From assembly GCA_033060915.1 (NCBI GenBank), contig CM065377.1:31270183-31334182 (forward strand): DNA of 64,000 nt. Direction: 5' to 3'. Origin of the DNA: Euryodendron excelsum (Eukaryota > Streptophyta > Magnoliopsida > Ericales > Pentaphylacaceae). Shown piece by piece: positions 11,486 to 23,190 of this stretch (the stretch's first letter is position 1; every line of letters starts with the position of its first letter). Below the pieces are notes generated by a model. It saw nothing but the letters and a program-made list of their open reading frames with translations, did not search any database and had not been told where the DNA came from. The translations under genes and the position numbers were made by a program.

Positions 11486-11714
11486 GCCATGTAGTCGAGC
11501 ATAACAAATGCAACCAAACCAATTCTTCTGCTAAAGCATTCAACCATGCAAGAAACGACCTAAAACAGGTGTAAGCATTTAAGTTATTCCACAAATTATT
11601 CAAAGCATTCAAAACAACTGAGTCGAGAAAGATTTTTTTGCATTAATGATAAAAAAAGAAAAAGAGTACAAGACTGAATGTTCTTTTGGCAAAAAAAAAA
11701 AAAAAGAAGAGACT

Positions 11715-14151
11715 TCAAGCCTTGGGTTCTTTCTTGGCAGCCTTCTCCCCAGTCCTATCTGCCACTTTCCCTGCATCCTCTATTGGCTTTGCGACTTCTA
11801 CGGCCACCTCGGTAGCCTCCCCCAAGGCCTTCTTTAGAATCTCCTCAAGGTTTTAGGGTACTCCCTCCACCAGAGGATCGAGACCGAAAAAGTCAAGCCC
11901 AAGGTAAGTTTGGGAAGCCCTAGTCTTGGCAAGATCGAAACTCTAGGTGAACGTGGGCTCCAGCAAGGCTTGGAAGTTGTCCCCGTCCTAAAACTCTTGA
12001 ATCGCCTTGACTCAGGCCTTGAGGAGTTCTTCTAGGAAAATGGTTGCCTTTCTCTCCAACTTTTCTCTCAAGGCTTGCTTAGCAGTAAAGTTCAGTAGGA
12101 GTTTGTTTGCTTGCACGTTCACCCTCTGACACTCCTCATGGGAAGACTTAAGGTCCATGATGGCTGCATCCCTCTCGAGCCAAGCAGTGGCGATGTCCTC
12201 TTTAAGGGCCCTAGTAGCCGCCAACTCGTCCTTCACGGCCCAGAGCTCGGCGGCGAGGGTAGCGCTAGTTTGCTTATCTTCATAAAAGGCCTTCTCCGAG
12301 TAACCCAAGCGATGACTAATCACTATGTTCCTTGCCAGAGCCTAAAAAGGAGTAACACGTCAGAGCAGAGCAACGAGGACCAACGAAAGACTGAGGAATG
12401 AGAAGACGGGAAGAAAAGAAATTCACCTTGAAGAGGTCGTGGTTCGCGTCCCTCACCAGCCAGGAATGCGGGTGCTTACTCAGCCTTTGCACGTCTACAT
12501 TTGTTACCACATTAGTGAACCTCTGCCACACCTCGTCCATGCTGTCGAACACATTGCGGGCCGAAGAGGTAGCGTGTTCTGCTTGGGGTTGAGGATACGT
12601 AGGAACGACTGTACTCTTCCTCTCCCGGGGGGGGGGGGGGGGGGGGAGTAGGTGGCCTCGCAACATTTACAGGCATTATGGCCTTTTCCTTCGTGGCTTT
12701 CTCCTTTGGTGTTGTTGCCTCCTTAGACGGAGGAGCTTTCTTTGCCAAGTCAATGGCCTCAGCCGACTTTTGGCACTTTGCCTTAGAAGCCGCCAACGCG
12801 CTCCCCCTCTTCCTCGCCAGGAAGCTCACATCAAAACTCATCGCTTTAGCTTTGGGGGATTGTTGGGTGCCGAAAGAGGTGGACGATCTGCAAGAAAAAT
12901 GGCATGGAGTCAGATATGGCTCAGGTCACAAAATGAACAACTTCACACTCACTCCTCTCACGTTCAGTGGCCAACGCCTCCCTAGTCGGCTTGGGCCCCG
13001 AAAGGTAGTTTGCGAGGGTCTCGACGGAGACTAAGTCCTTGGCAGTCTGGAACTCGTACCCTTGAACCTTCTAGATTTATGCCTTCAACTCGCCGGACAG
13101 ATTAGGCCTACCCTTACCTGACACCCCAAGACACCTAAGTCAAAATGGCCGACACTACAACAACGAAGGTAAAAGAAAGTTCAGTAAATAGAGCATACAT
13201 TTCTTACTCGGATAGCCCCACGGCCTAAGGACCTGAGTAGAGAAGTCGGTTTCCCATGGAGGGAACTCCCATTCTTCTTCGCTAACGAAGAAGAATCGAT
13301 CCTTTCAGTTTTTGTGCAACGAAGGCAGTTCGCCGACCAAATCAAACCCTGACGACCTGCCCGAGAAGTACCAAAAGCCCTTCCCTCTTTTAGCTGGCCT
13401 GTAACAGCACAAGAACTCATCCGGCGTAATGTCCTGCCCAAGGATGATCTTCCAAAGGACGACACAGCCAAGGATGATCCTCCAGCCATTCGGTTGAATA
13501 TGCCCGAGTGAGAGGTGGAGCCTTTGCAAAATCTCCCTAATGGGCCGAGGAAAGGGCAGGCGAAGACCACCAGCTAGTGCACCTTTCTTACACAGTGATC
13601 TCATCCTCCTTCGCTAAACAAGCCCAACCCTTGGAATTGGGGATCTTAAACCTCACCCCTTTTGGGATCTGGTAGTCCCTCCGAAGGCTGAGGACTCTCT
13701 CCCTAGTGAGAACAGTGGGGATTCCCATGGCCTCATACTTAGGGCCCTCTTCTTCCTCCTCCTCATCTGCCTCTCCAGGTGGGACGGCAGCCTCCTCGGG
13801 CTGGTCCCTCTCTCCCTTGACACCGAAGTGAGCCACCCCAGTCTCCTCTGGCTCCAAAACCTCCAGTAACGCCCCAGAATTGTCAACAGAGGCCTCCTCC
13901 ACTGTCGCATGCCTCACAACCCAAAACTCGTTTGAGTCGGTGCCCTTAGAACCCGAATTAACATGCTTTAGATTCGCCATTGTACTCAAAAGCCTTTCAT
14001 CTCTAATCCTATCAAACATTGGTTTGAATAACCCCCACACGTCCCTAAGATTGGACTCTAAGAACTCCGGCCTACCGACAAACCACGAGCGATTCGGAAT
14101 CTGGTCCTTTCTTTCAAATACCCAAACACAATGCGTCACTAACCAGTACAT
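11715..14151 (-). pseudogene. Antisense extra ORF of the Tat element (putative gypsy-type transposon protein)
   Basis: Read on the - strand. The best-preserved frame starts at 14151 (an inner ATG at 13980, MANLKHVNSGSKGTDSNEFW, is the other possible start) and runs to 13588. It includes an acidic stretch and ERVLSLRRDYQIPKGVRF. After a break the conserved block continues at 13604-13180 (GGLRLPFPRPIREILQRL, then QPNGWRIILGCVVLW). This block resembles the Pfam 'putative gypsy type transposon' family (PF04195) by my recognition, without a search. Then come a Lys/Pro-rich part with a proline run (12650-12600), a coiled-coil-like segment (12323-12012) and a terminal acidic/Lys tail ending at 11715. 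Extra antisense ORFs here are known in the lineage; their role is unproven. Several stops and shifts make this copy defective. Confidence 0.72.
12627..12646. repeat. Poly-G tract, 20 nt
   Basis: Twenty consecutive G on the + strand inside the antisense ORF, where it encodes a proline run. It is one of four G or C homopolymers of 20 or more in the window. Confidence 0.95.
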
Positions 14152-14595
14152 ATAATTGAGAAATAGGCCTTACCGCGACACAAGATGCCGGCGGTGAGTT
14201 CGGAGGACAACCAGTGACGCGTCGTGGAGGATAGGTATCCTATCAACCGGCTGAAGACGACAGAGACGAAGGTTCGTTTCTCTGTTTCTCTCTATGTTGT
14301 ACAGAAAATTCGACCAAGGCAATTGGGGAGGCAAAAAGGAAAACCGCCTAACAAAACTCCCTCCAAGTCTTTGAAATCAACAGCCCAGATGGCCTGCGGT
14401 GATTGGACATCGACGACTAGTATTCAACATGTCTTTTTGACTTCCAACCACCGTGTGGCGGTATGTGAAACAACGTGACAGCTATAACCATCATTGCGTC
14501 GACCTTGCCATAAATGCACTCCGAATTTTGTAGGGTGGGCTGACCCATGTAATTCCCCTGTCCCCGAGCAGATGGCCAGTTGAATTTGAGGCATT

Positions 14596-15199
14596 TGGTA
14601 GTGACGCTTTCCCGACCCCCTGATCGGGCCCCGACCGGACCTGGGATTCACCCGAACGTCTGATTGGGCACCGATAGGAGGGTCACCTTGGCTCCCCTCG
14701 GCTCCCGAGCAGATCAGCCCCTTGGGCTTACTTTCCGTTCCGTTCGCCCGTTCTTCCCATCACATCAGTGGGGCCCACAACTAACACCAGATACTGTAGC
14801 GTGCAGTTGAAGTATGGGCGTAGAGTGTACGAGAAACAATCGCCCTGCCCCTGGCGTAGTTCTGACACATGCCACGATGGAGTGGGGGAACAACTCTCTT
14901 AAGTACCCTGCCACAGATCTAACCATCCAATGGAACACCGCCATGTGGAAAAGTCGCCAGCCACCCCCATGCATGCAGATAAAGGGAAAACAAAGGTCTT
15001 CCTCTCCAGGTACGCATCAAAGAGAAACCTTAGCAAACTACATTCTCGAGTAACTATATTCTCCTGAATCTAACTTGATCATCAGAGGGCCTTTGGCAAG
15101 CACCATACTGATGCGCTTAGAACAGAAGATCACACGCCAACGGTAGAGATAGTATGTCAAAGGCCTGGGGGCAAGATCCACGAGATTGCTGCATCAACA
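14596..15199 (+). repeat. 3' LTR of the Tat-type element
   Basis: 604 bp, TGGTAGTGACG to CATCAACA, with canonical TG...CA ends. It is nearly identical in layout to 4810-5414 apart from scattered substitutions, many of them C/T or G/A differences. It is followed directly by the right target duplication AGAGG. No convincing polypurine tract sits before it; only GAGGCATT is present. Confidence 0.93.
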
Positions 15200-15260
15200 A
15201 GAGGCATTATTTAACTCCTATTAACTACTTTAATATCTTAATTGTTGTAATTTATTGTAA

Positions 15261-15690
15261 GGTTGTGATTATTGGACTTTCTCGAAGAGATGAGTGTCTA
15301 ATTTAATATGTATTTCGTGGTATAAGTATTTGCTATCAATTACTAACACAAAAATGAGTCAATGATAGTTAGGATTGTCGTCACTGTTACCTTGTTTTGA
15401 GTGAACAATTAATCTTCCCATACCCTCTTATAACTAACTATCATTTAAATAATAGATGGAGTTCACATGAATCATATTGGCAGAGTAGTCGGTTGTGATT
15501 GTTGGACTTTCTTAAAGAGATAAGTGTTCAACTTTATATATTTTTTTATGATGGAATTATTTGCTATCAATGGACCAAAAAAAAAAAACCATCAATGATA
15601 TTAGGACTGTCCTCGTTATTTTATTCAAATGAACAAATAATCTCTTTGTGGTTTTTTATGACTAGCTATTGTTAAGTAATGCATGAAGTT
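15261..15690. repeat. Tandem duplication, 230 bp unit
   Basis: GGTTGTGATTATTGGACTTT at 15261 recurs as GGTTGTGATTGTTGGACTTT at 15491. Both copies continue through GAGATGAGTGT or GAGATAAGTGT, TTGCTATCAAT and TCAATGAT to an ATGGAGTT or ATGAAGTT end. The pair starts only about 60 bp from the right end of the Tat insertion. Confidence 0.8.
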
Positions 15691-16717
15691 TACATAACTT
15701 GTATTAATGGACCAACCGATTAAATACTTGGACACCTTAGAAGAAAGAACAATTATCTGATTGGATGAGAAAAATGCTTTTTTTTTTCTTTTTTTTCCCA
15801 CAACTTAAAAATTTGGAATTTTCATTTCTTTCAAGGGAACGTGTAGCATTAGCTTTGACTAATACTCAGTCACCAATTCATACTGGACTTTTTATTTTTC
15901 TAATATAACCCCAGTAAAGAAGAATAATAGAAATTGGAATTTAGAAATCTCTACAGTAACCACCCTTTTCATGTCTAAAAACTCGGGCAGTTACTCTTAA
16001 GCAAGAGTATAATTATATTGAATTTCTTTTTACACAGGACACATGTACCTCTCATCCCCAGTAAGAATACGTTTAACCTCCTAATCATTGAAAAAAAAAA
16101 AAAAAAGGAAAAAAAAAATAAAAACACGGCTCGAGAGAGGCTTGTTTCCTGACAAAACCTATTTTAAAATTAATGCAGTCATAAGTACCCTTTTCAACTA
16201 AATTCAAGGGGTTGCGGCATTAAGTTAGAAGAGTACTTATGGTTGCAACAACTCGCTCGAGCAGTTCTTTACTTCCACGGTTGAAATCGTACAAAGCTCT
16301 ATAAAACCTTGCTGAGCTGTTACTTTGCTGCTGGATTATTTTCGATCCTCCTATCTGTTCTGCTCGGACCTGAAAGATTCTGTTTCCCAAGAAGATTGAA
16401 AGCCTCACCTTCCTTTACCGGGAACCAAACGGATTTTGGAGAGTAAAAGTAAGTTCTGCTCATCTTTTTTTACTTTTTTTCACTCTTATTTTCATTGGGG
16501 GGCATGAAAACTGTTCTTCACTTGACATATCCAACTCTCTATTGTTCTACACTTCTGCACACTAATTGTGCATTCGTTATCCTTTTCTGGGTGACTTTTG
16601 GATTCAGAAAATAGTGCGGACATTATTAACATATCTCTTTTTCGCATTTTTTTTTCTATGTGACTGTTTAAGATTTTGTGTTTGCTAACTCACAGTACGT
16701 TTGCCAATTTCATGGGA

Positions 16718-16719
<2 letters not shown>

Positions 16720-16765
<46 letters not shown>

Positions 16766-16772
16766 CACACAC
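16720..16772. repeat. Compound microsatellite (CT)n(TA)n(CA)n
   Basis: Directly visible runs of CT, then AT, then AC dinucleotides. Confidence 0.95.
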
Positions 16773-17665
16773 GTAAATTATAAAATTTTAGTATTGATTT
16801 ATTCTAATATATAAAAGCCGAATCCAAATCGGTGAATGCATGGTGACGCACGCGGGACTTTTTGGCTTTCTCAAATTGTTTTATTAAATCTATTTTACTA
16901 CCCCTTCGAGGGCAAATGTAAGACAAAATATAACCAAACTAAACTGACAAATTTCATCTATTTTTTTTTTTTCAAAACTTATACTTGTCTCATAACATAA
17001 ATATCTATTTAGTGGAATATGGTATAACATGCGGCTTCTGCCGTAAATGAAAGAGTTCTTATGCATACAGAAAACGATATATGGGTAAATGAATTCTAGC
17101 TATTTTCAAATAGAATCGGGATTGGCGAATGTCTAAAACGGAAAGTCTATGTATCCATATGTATGTCGATATCTCTAGTGGGATCATATGAGGGGATCCT
17201 CTTTTTTTAGATCTAACCAATTTGATGAATTACTCCTAAAGGTTCGCATCAAAATAGTGCTAGTTGATGTAGTTATAGTTATCCTTATAACTGCTCGAGT
17301 TATTTATAAATTATGGATTCTGCATACCCTACTCACTTGCAGATATTGATAAGATCATCATCTCCGGTGATTCAATATATCATGATGACTACCATCTCTG
17401 GCAATAAGCAAAGATTGCACATGCATCGCGTGTGCCCACCCTCTAGTCTTTATTGAAACACTCCAAAAATAATGAAATGCACCAAAATACAATACAATAC
17501 AATATATTGAAACAATAAGTTGTATTCACACCAATTTAAAAAATTTCATAAATATTATTTAATTTTTATTGAGAAAATGTAAAACGTAATTTTTGTCACT
17601 TGTTTCTGTTTCCATACCAATCGAAGCAACCGCATTGAAACAAAAATTTGATCCCTGACACTAAT

Positions 17666-19831
17666 TGTCACACCCACACCTAATTAAACTTCAATAATAT
17701 ATTCTTAAGGTGAGTGGACCGCAAAGGTTACCAACCTGCGAACATCACTTGGTAACAATCCCATAAAAATGTATTTTATAAGGAGATTGACAACATCATT
17801 AATCCTACAACCATCCTTTGCTAAACATACATCCATAAAAGTAACTACCAAACAACACCCATAAATATTTACAATCTGGAAATATAAAATAACTCCAAAA
17901 CAGTAGAGCTCATCAAGATTTACAACCTAAAACCAGTTGAGCTCCTCAAAGCCCATCAACTCTACAATAGAAGGAGTGGACTGGACATCATCATTTATAC
18001 TTGCAAAATAACAAGTGTGGGCATGTGCTTCTTGTCATCTCGCTCATTAAGATAATCAAACTTATAAAAAATAAATATTAAATAAACACCGTTAACTAAT
18101 CATCGATAGATAACTAACTTTTCAATAATTAATCATTCACCTGTCATCATCATTAACGAGAAATGTCTCACGTATGCAATGTCTGATGCCACCACATATG
18201 CACACCGTTTTGATAACAATGCCCAATTCATGGTTGTCAAGGTATCTAAGAATGTCCACCATGACATTCTTTAGGTTAGTCCACCATGACTTAACCTCAC
18301 CAATGCAATGCAAGTAATGCATACAAAGTATGTTGTGTGCAATGTCTCCGTATAATCAAACACCAACACCAACACCAACACCAACACCAACAATAATAGA
18401 AATAAAATATTCAATTTAATAGGAGTAAAAATATCTTAAAATTAACCCCACCTCAATCTGCTGCCTCAAGCAAAAGTTGAATCACTCCTTAGGTGAAACT
18501 TGAGTGTCTTTTAGTTTTCCTCTGAACCTATCATACGTTACAACTCTATACTTATGAAATTGAAATATCACATATAAATGCTTGATATATACATTAGAGA
18601 CTACATAAATTTACCCTAAAGTAATAAGAGTGCAACACTTGAAGCTTGAACATTAATTCCTCAACATGGATTCACTCTTTAAATCACATTGACCTCAAAA
18701 TAATGAGTTTATGGTCTAGATCAGTTTCATATGAAAATAGGCTTAAAGACCTTTAATTTGATAGATCATGGATTAAAAATGCATTTCGGATGAAGAAGTT
18801 ATGTCCAATGAAATATGAGCTAAAATTCTAGAAAACAGTGCTGCAGACAGCAGTTTTGAGTCAAATTTAAACTGCAATATCTCTCAATTTACAAGGAACT
18901 AGAGTACAAACCTTATATCAATGGAAAGATCTATAAGTCTACTTTCCAATGCTTCAAGCGGTGTGAAGTTTTGAGTTTTCTGGAATGAGATATGATCGTT
19001 ATTCCAAAGTATGACAGTGCTGACTGTGAAATCCGAAAATTACTCTAAATAACTTTGACTTCTTATTTCGCTTGAATCTAATCCTTCAATCAATATAACA
19101 TCTCTCAAATGTTACCCTTCTAAATACATATAACATCTCTCAAATAAATTCAAGATAAGTTGGACACAATTAAATATCATCATCTAGTACTCGTATCAAA
19201 GCATAATATTAAACCTATTCTCCCTTAAGCTTCTTTAGCAAAAATATATAGAAAGATTACATCCAAGCTTCTTATATGCTCTTATTTTCATACCAAAACA
19301 CAAATTAAAGATAATCATACAAATTCCTCACCTTTTTCTTGCCTTCTCCAAATTTTCCCTTCCTTTCTTCTTCCTCTCTTCTTGTTTTCTTCCTTTTTCT
19401 CTCTCTTTTTTTTTCTTTCACTCTCTCTCTAGGAAATCAGATTTCTAACAAGCTTCTTAATCTCTGCACCAAGCACACACCTCACATGGTCTCACAAGCA
19501 CACACCTCACATGGTCTTCACAAGCACACACTTTGGTGTCCTTAAGGTACACTCCCAACTTGCACCTCCTTGTTTCATCACTTCTTACTAATCCATATCA
19601 TTATCATAATTAAAACACTTAGGTTAATTAATTATCATTAACCTTAAGCTAAGCATATAAATTAATTATGCTAATTAATCATGGATTAAGCTAATTAATC
19701 ATGCTTAAAATAAATTACTCCTCACATGACATGCTTCAGTTAAAACATGTTAGTCAAGTTTCTTAATTAAGGAAAATTAATTAAGTATGCATGTAAGCTA
19801 AATATGATACTTAACAAAACAAGGTCTCACA
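17666..19831 (+). mobile_element. Solo LTR, 2166 bp, long-LTR Ty3/gypsy type
   Basis: It begins TGTCACACCC and ends GGTCTCACA, and is flanked by the perfect 5 bp duplication CTAAT (17661-17665 and 19832-19836). No internal region, PBS or coding domain lies within. The TGTCACxCCC opening, the long size, and text such as AAATTTAAACTGCAATATCT followed by TCAATGGAAAGATCT (18860-18935) are typical of long plant chromovirus LTRs (Tekay/Del-like by recognition only). A CACCAA hexamer run sits at 18360-18394. The structure is what LTR-LTR recombination leaves behind. Confidence 0.85.
18360..18394. repeat. (CACCAA)n microsatellite
   Basis: About six head-to-tail CACCAA units within the solo LTR. Confidence 0.9.
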
Positions 19832-19981
19832 CTAATATACATATATGATGAAATTATGCAAAATCTGAAGTTTAGTCTAGTGTATGAGACAATGATTTTG
19901 TGATAAAACCTGCACATACAAGGTTTTCACGGTTGGACATTATCTACTCCCATGAAATTGTTGCTAGTGCTTGGTAAAGCC

Positions 19982-20935
19982 CTAGGAAGTACGGACACAC
20001 CAAATAGGGTGCCGTTTGCGTGTCCGACACACCGCGGACTCGCCACAATACTTGTCGGACACGCCACTTGGCGTATCTTTTTTTTTTTAAACTATGGATA
20101 CGGCAAGGACACGTTTAGGACACGGCAAGGGTCTAAGTGTAATTATACAAAATTTAAAATAGAGTACATTTTGTAATTTTTGTAACTTCAATATAAAATA
20201 CACAAAAGAGCCCAAATCAAAAACATTCATCGTTGGAGCTTGTACAAGCCCCAGCTGCTGTCCAATTGGAGAAAGAGGCGAAGTGCGAAAGAGAAAAAGT
20301 AGCAGCAACACACCACTGGACCAGGTAAGCTCTTTTTCAGTTCTTCCTCTTTTTCTTCTTTGCCGAAATTTCTTTTCTTCTTTTTCTTTTCTTATTGTTC
20401 TTCTTCTTCTCCTTGTTTGTTGAAATTTCAGTTCTTCTTCTTTTTCTTCTTCTGCTGCTGGTGATCTTCTTCTCCTTCACCCAAAATTTTTGTTCTTTCT
20501 TCTACTTCTTCTTCTTCTTCTCCTTCTCTGCCTAGATTTGCTGCTGCTATAATTCTTATTTTTTTTCTTCTCCTTCTCTGCCCAGATTTGCTGCTACTGT
20601 AATTCTTATTTTTTCCTTCTTTTATGATGTATTGGATGTATTGAATGATGATCTTCTTTAACTTGTCTCTTTTTTTATGTTTGATGTATGATGAATTGAT
20701 GACCTGTTGTTTATTCTATTAAGTATTGACTATTCGATTTTTAGATATTTTTTTATGGTATGTGCATGGTATATTTATATATGTAGAAAATAAAATATAT
20801 AAAAAATAAAAAAAATTTGCCGTGTCCCCGCCATATTTGTGTCCCCTATTTTTTAGAATTGCCGTGTCCCGTGTCCATATCCGTGTCCGTGTCTGTGTTC
20901 GTATCCGTGTCCGTGTTCATATTGGTGCTTCTTAG
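19982..20935. mobile_element. Non-autonomous hAT-like element, copy A (954 bp)
   Basis: The left end CTAGGAAGTACGGACAC is mirrored by the right end, which reads CTAAGAAGCACCAATATG on the other strand. The flanks are GTAAAGCC (19974-19981) and TCAAAGCC (20936-20943), an 8 bp duplication with two differences. Subterminal regions carry many GGACAC/GTGTCC words on both sides (19990-20120 and 20820-20920). The middle is a CTT-rich stretch, and there is no transposase. The 8 bp duplication and short inverted ends suggest hAT; the superfamily is inferred. Copy B at 25612 confirms the family. Confidence 0.75.
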
Positions 20936-20943
20936 TCAAAGCC

Positions 20944-22779
20944 TTTAGTTCTTAATGATTAACATCTCTGGCTCTAGGTTATTACTAGCCTCTTTTTTTT
21001 TCTTCTCTTTTTCTTTTGTTCTTAACATCTCCTGGTTTCTTATATCTTTGTGTTTATTTTGGAACTTGGTGAACAATGAAATCGTTACAAAGTTTGAGAT
21101 TGAGACAATAAGGAGAGAGATTGTGTGTGTGTGTTGGGGGGCGGGGGGTGTCGGGATTAAATAACCCAAGCTGATCATGAACAAGCCGGCGTGTCTATGA
21201 TGGTTTGTTGTCCACTTCCTCTTGGTAGGGCTGCTGTATAAATTCAACTGCTAGGTAAAGCTTTTAGTTCCCCTTCTTGGGTAGGGTGCGGCTTTGAAAC
21301 TAAAGAAACCAAATGGCTGTGTACTTAGCTTTTTCATAGGAGCTTCCGCATGACCCAAGCTCTATAGGAATTTAATTAGCGTAACTGTTGTAGTGCCAAC
21401 CACACTACGGTTGCAGTTAGTGTAATTGATTTTAAAAAGCTTCTTTTAATGAGACAAATGAGGAATAAGAAACCTGACACTCCCCAGACCTGGACGCATG
21501 CAATAATGTTGCTTCATTACAACTTCGGTGTCATTGGTCTGAAATACAGAGACAGCCTCCTAGTATGTGGGAATAAAGCTGCATACAACTGACCTACCTT
21601 AGACATGCAATGATGGGTGCTTCATGCATTTGGCTGCCCTCTAAATGAGGAATAGCTTGGGCTTGGCTAGCTAAGAAACTCATTGAACCTCATTCACCAA
21701 TCAAAGGAGTTAAAACCAGTGAATTCCATATTCACATCAGAAGCCAAAACATACTAAAAAATAAATAAATAAATCTTCTGCACAAAAAGTTTGACAATTT
21801 GTCAAGCAAAGGGATGAAGAAATGTGAAGAATGCTTTTGGGATATATTGAGATCTCTCACTTTTTGCAAGAAATATAAACTCATGGGGTCTCTAACAGTA
21901 ATTGCAGTTTAATGGGGGTATTTCCTCTATGATGTGAGTTACCTACAAGGCATCCAGTCTTACACATCCCAGCACCTTCAATCAAGGGGGACAACTCTGA
22001 GTGATGTCCTTTTTAATCCATATGTTTCTTTTTCATGATTGTACATCTGACAATTGATTTATAACATTGAAGGTAGAAGTAGAAATTCAGAATTGCTAAT
22101 AAGGGACACTGATTAGGCTCATAAGCAAGCTCAAGCTCTGCTAGTATGCATGAACTGAGCTTGAACAGGCTAGTTGAGGTCAGGTCAGGTCAAACTCAAG
22201 CTTGGTCAAGCTTATTTGGATTTCAAACCAAGCTGAGACTGAGTGGCCGAATTCTCATCTCAATTCTAGTAGTTGCGGCCCTAACTATGAATCTGGATTT
22301 ATGAAAGGGTTCAGCTTGGGATGGTGCCATGGCCGGCCCCTCTCCCCAACCATTGAATGAAACCTTTTCATTTTCTCCTACGTTGGGAAAAATGATAGTC
22401 CCAAACACCTACCAATAGTCTAATGGATGGAGTGCGGCTAAGGTGGTCAAGGGAAGGTCCTACCAAGTATAAATTCCTTGCATACTTTTGCATGTTTGGC
22501 TACATTAATTGGCATTGATTGCGGTGGCAAGGTTTGTGCATGGCAGCGCAAGGCAATTATCTAAGGACCACTGCCTCCCTTTAAATATGGAATACCTTTT
22601 TATAGAGCTCATCCAGTCCTCATCTTCGCAAAAAAAGCTTAGCCTGTACAGCTACAGAAGGGACAAAGCAGAAAATTTGTTTGACCCATTCCTTTGCAAT
22701 TGGTCTAATCCAGGGAGACAGAAACTTTGGTTCTCTTGGAGCATTATTATGTTATTTGCATAGGCATGGGCCTTATTGC
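20944..22779. other. Gene-free stretch
   Basis: No supported gene, element end or RNA gene was seen. The short frames lack motifs. Confidence 0.4.
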
Positions 22780-23190
22780 AAAAGCTAGACAACTCAACTC
22801 AACAAGCCTAACCGATTCGTTAGCGTCAGCTTCATGGATCTGTCTTCTCCAAGAACCTGTATACAAAGTCATACCCCTTTTGGCATTTTTCTCTCTGTCT
22901 GGAACCTTCAGCTTGGATCAACTCACTTCTTTGTGTGGATGCTTAGTTTGTCTTAGTTGCACATGGCCAAGCCGTCTCAAACAACTTTGGTCATTTTTCC
23001 TTCAATGCCATTTCTCTTACAAATACATATCTTCTTGCTCTATCCATTCTTGTAACACTACTCCATCTCAGCTTTCTCATTTCAGCAACTCTCCAATTTT
23101 GTATGTTTTTAGATTCCAGTCCATTGTTCCTTAAGTGCCCAGCATTATGTACAATACAAAATGATTGGCGCCATAACTGTCCTGTGAATA
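22780..23190 (-). pseudogene. LINE fragment, C-terminal end of the ORF2/RT protein
   Basis: Read on the - strand from about 23190 downward, three frames in turn give pieces of the conserved tail of a plant non-LTR retrotransposon polyprotein. These are ILYCT-CWALKEQ (cf. ILYGxECWxxK), then AEMRKLRW and MDRARRYVF (cf. the AEMRMLRW...DKIRNxxI region), then LRRLGHVQLR and PHKEVSQSKL (cf. RLRWFGHVxRR...APVRR), and SWRRQIHEAD near the end. The order is collinear with the family. It is broken by stops and shifts and truncated at the 5' side, so it is a dead fragment. Confidence 0.65.

Larger units (their letters stand above)
4805..15204 (+). mobile_element. Tat-type Ty3/gypsy LTR retrotransposon, complete but defective
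   Basis: A full-length element bounded by the 5 bp target duplication AGAGG (4805-4809 and 15200-15204). The LTRs are 4810-5414 and 14596-15199. The order is PBS, gag, aspartic protease, RT, RNase H, a second RNase H, integrase, a 60 bp tandem array, an antisense ORF, and the 3' LTR. The second RNase H and the extra antisense ORF between pol and the 3' LTR are known marks of the Tat/Ogre lineage. Many in-frame stops, a damaged RT active site and frameshifts show that it cannot act autonomously. The perfect target duplication shows that this is an original insertion rather than a recombinant. Confidence 0.92.
15205..17660. other. AT-rich gene-free stretch
   Basis: No supported gene. It contains the 230 bp tandem duplication (15261-15690), A/T homopolymers near 15579, 15780 and 16090, and a compound CT/TA/CA microsatellite at 16720-16772. 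The GC-richer block around 16140-16440 has a 62-codon - strand frame without recognisable motif. Confidence 0.5.

Noticed and set aside
12678..13034. 118-codon + strand frame
   Set aside because: It is complementary to the antisense ORF of the Tat element and lacks its own motif.
22509..23134. Two + strand frames of 84 and 135 codons as a novel gene
   Set aside because: The opposite strand of the same region carries collinear LINE motifs, which explains the long open frames.
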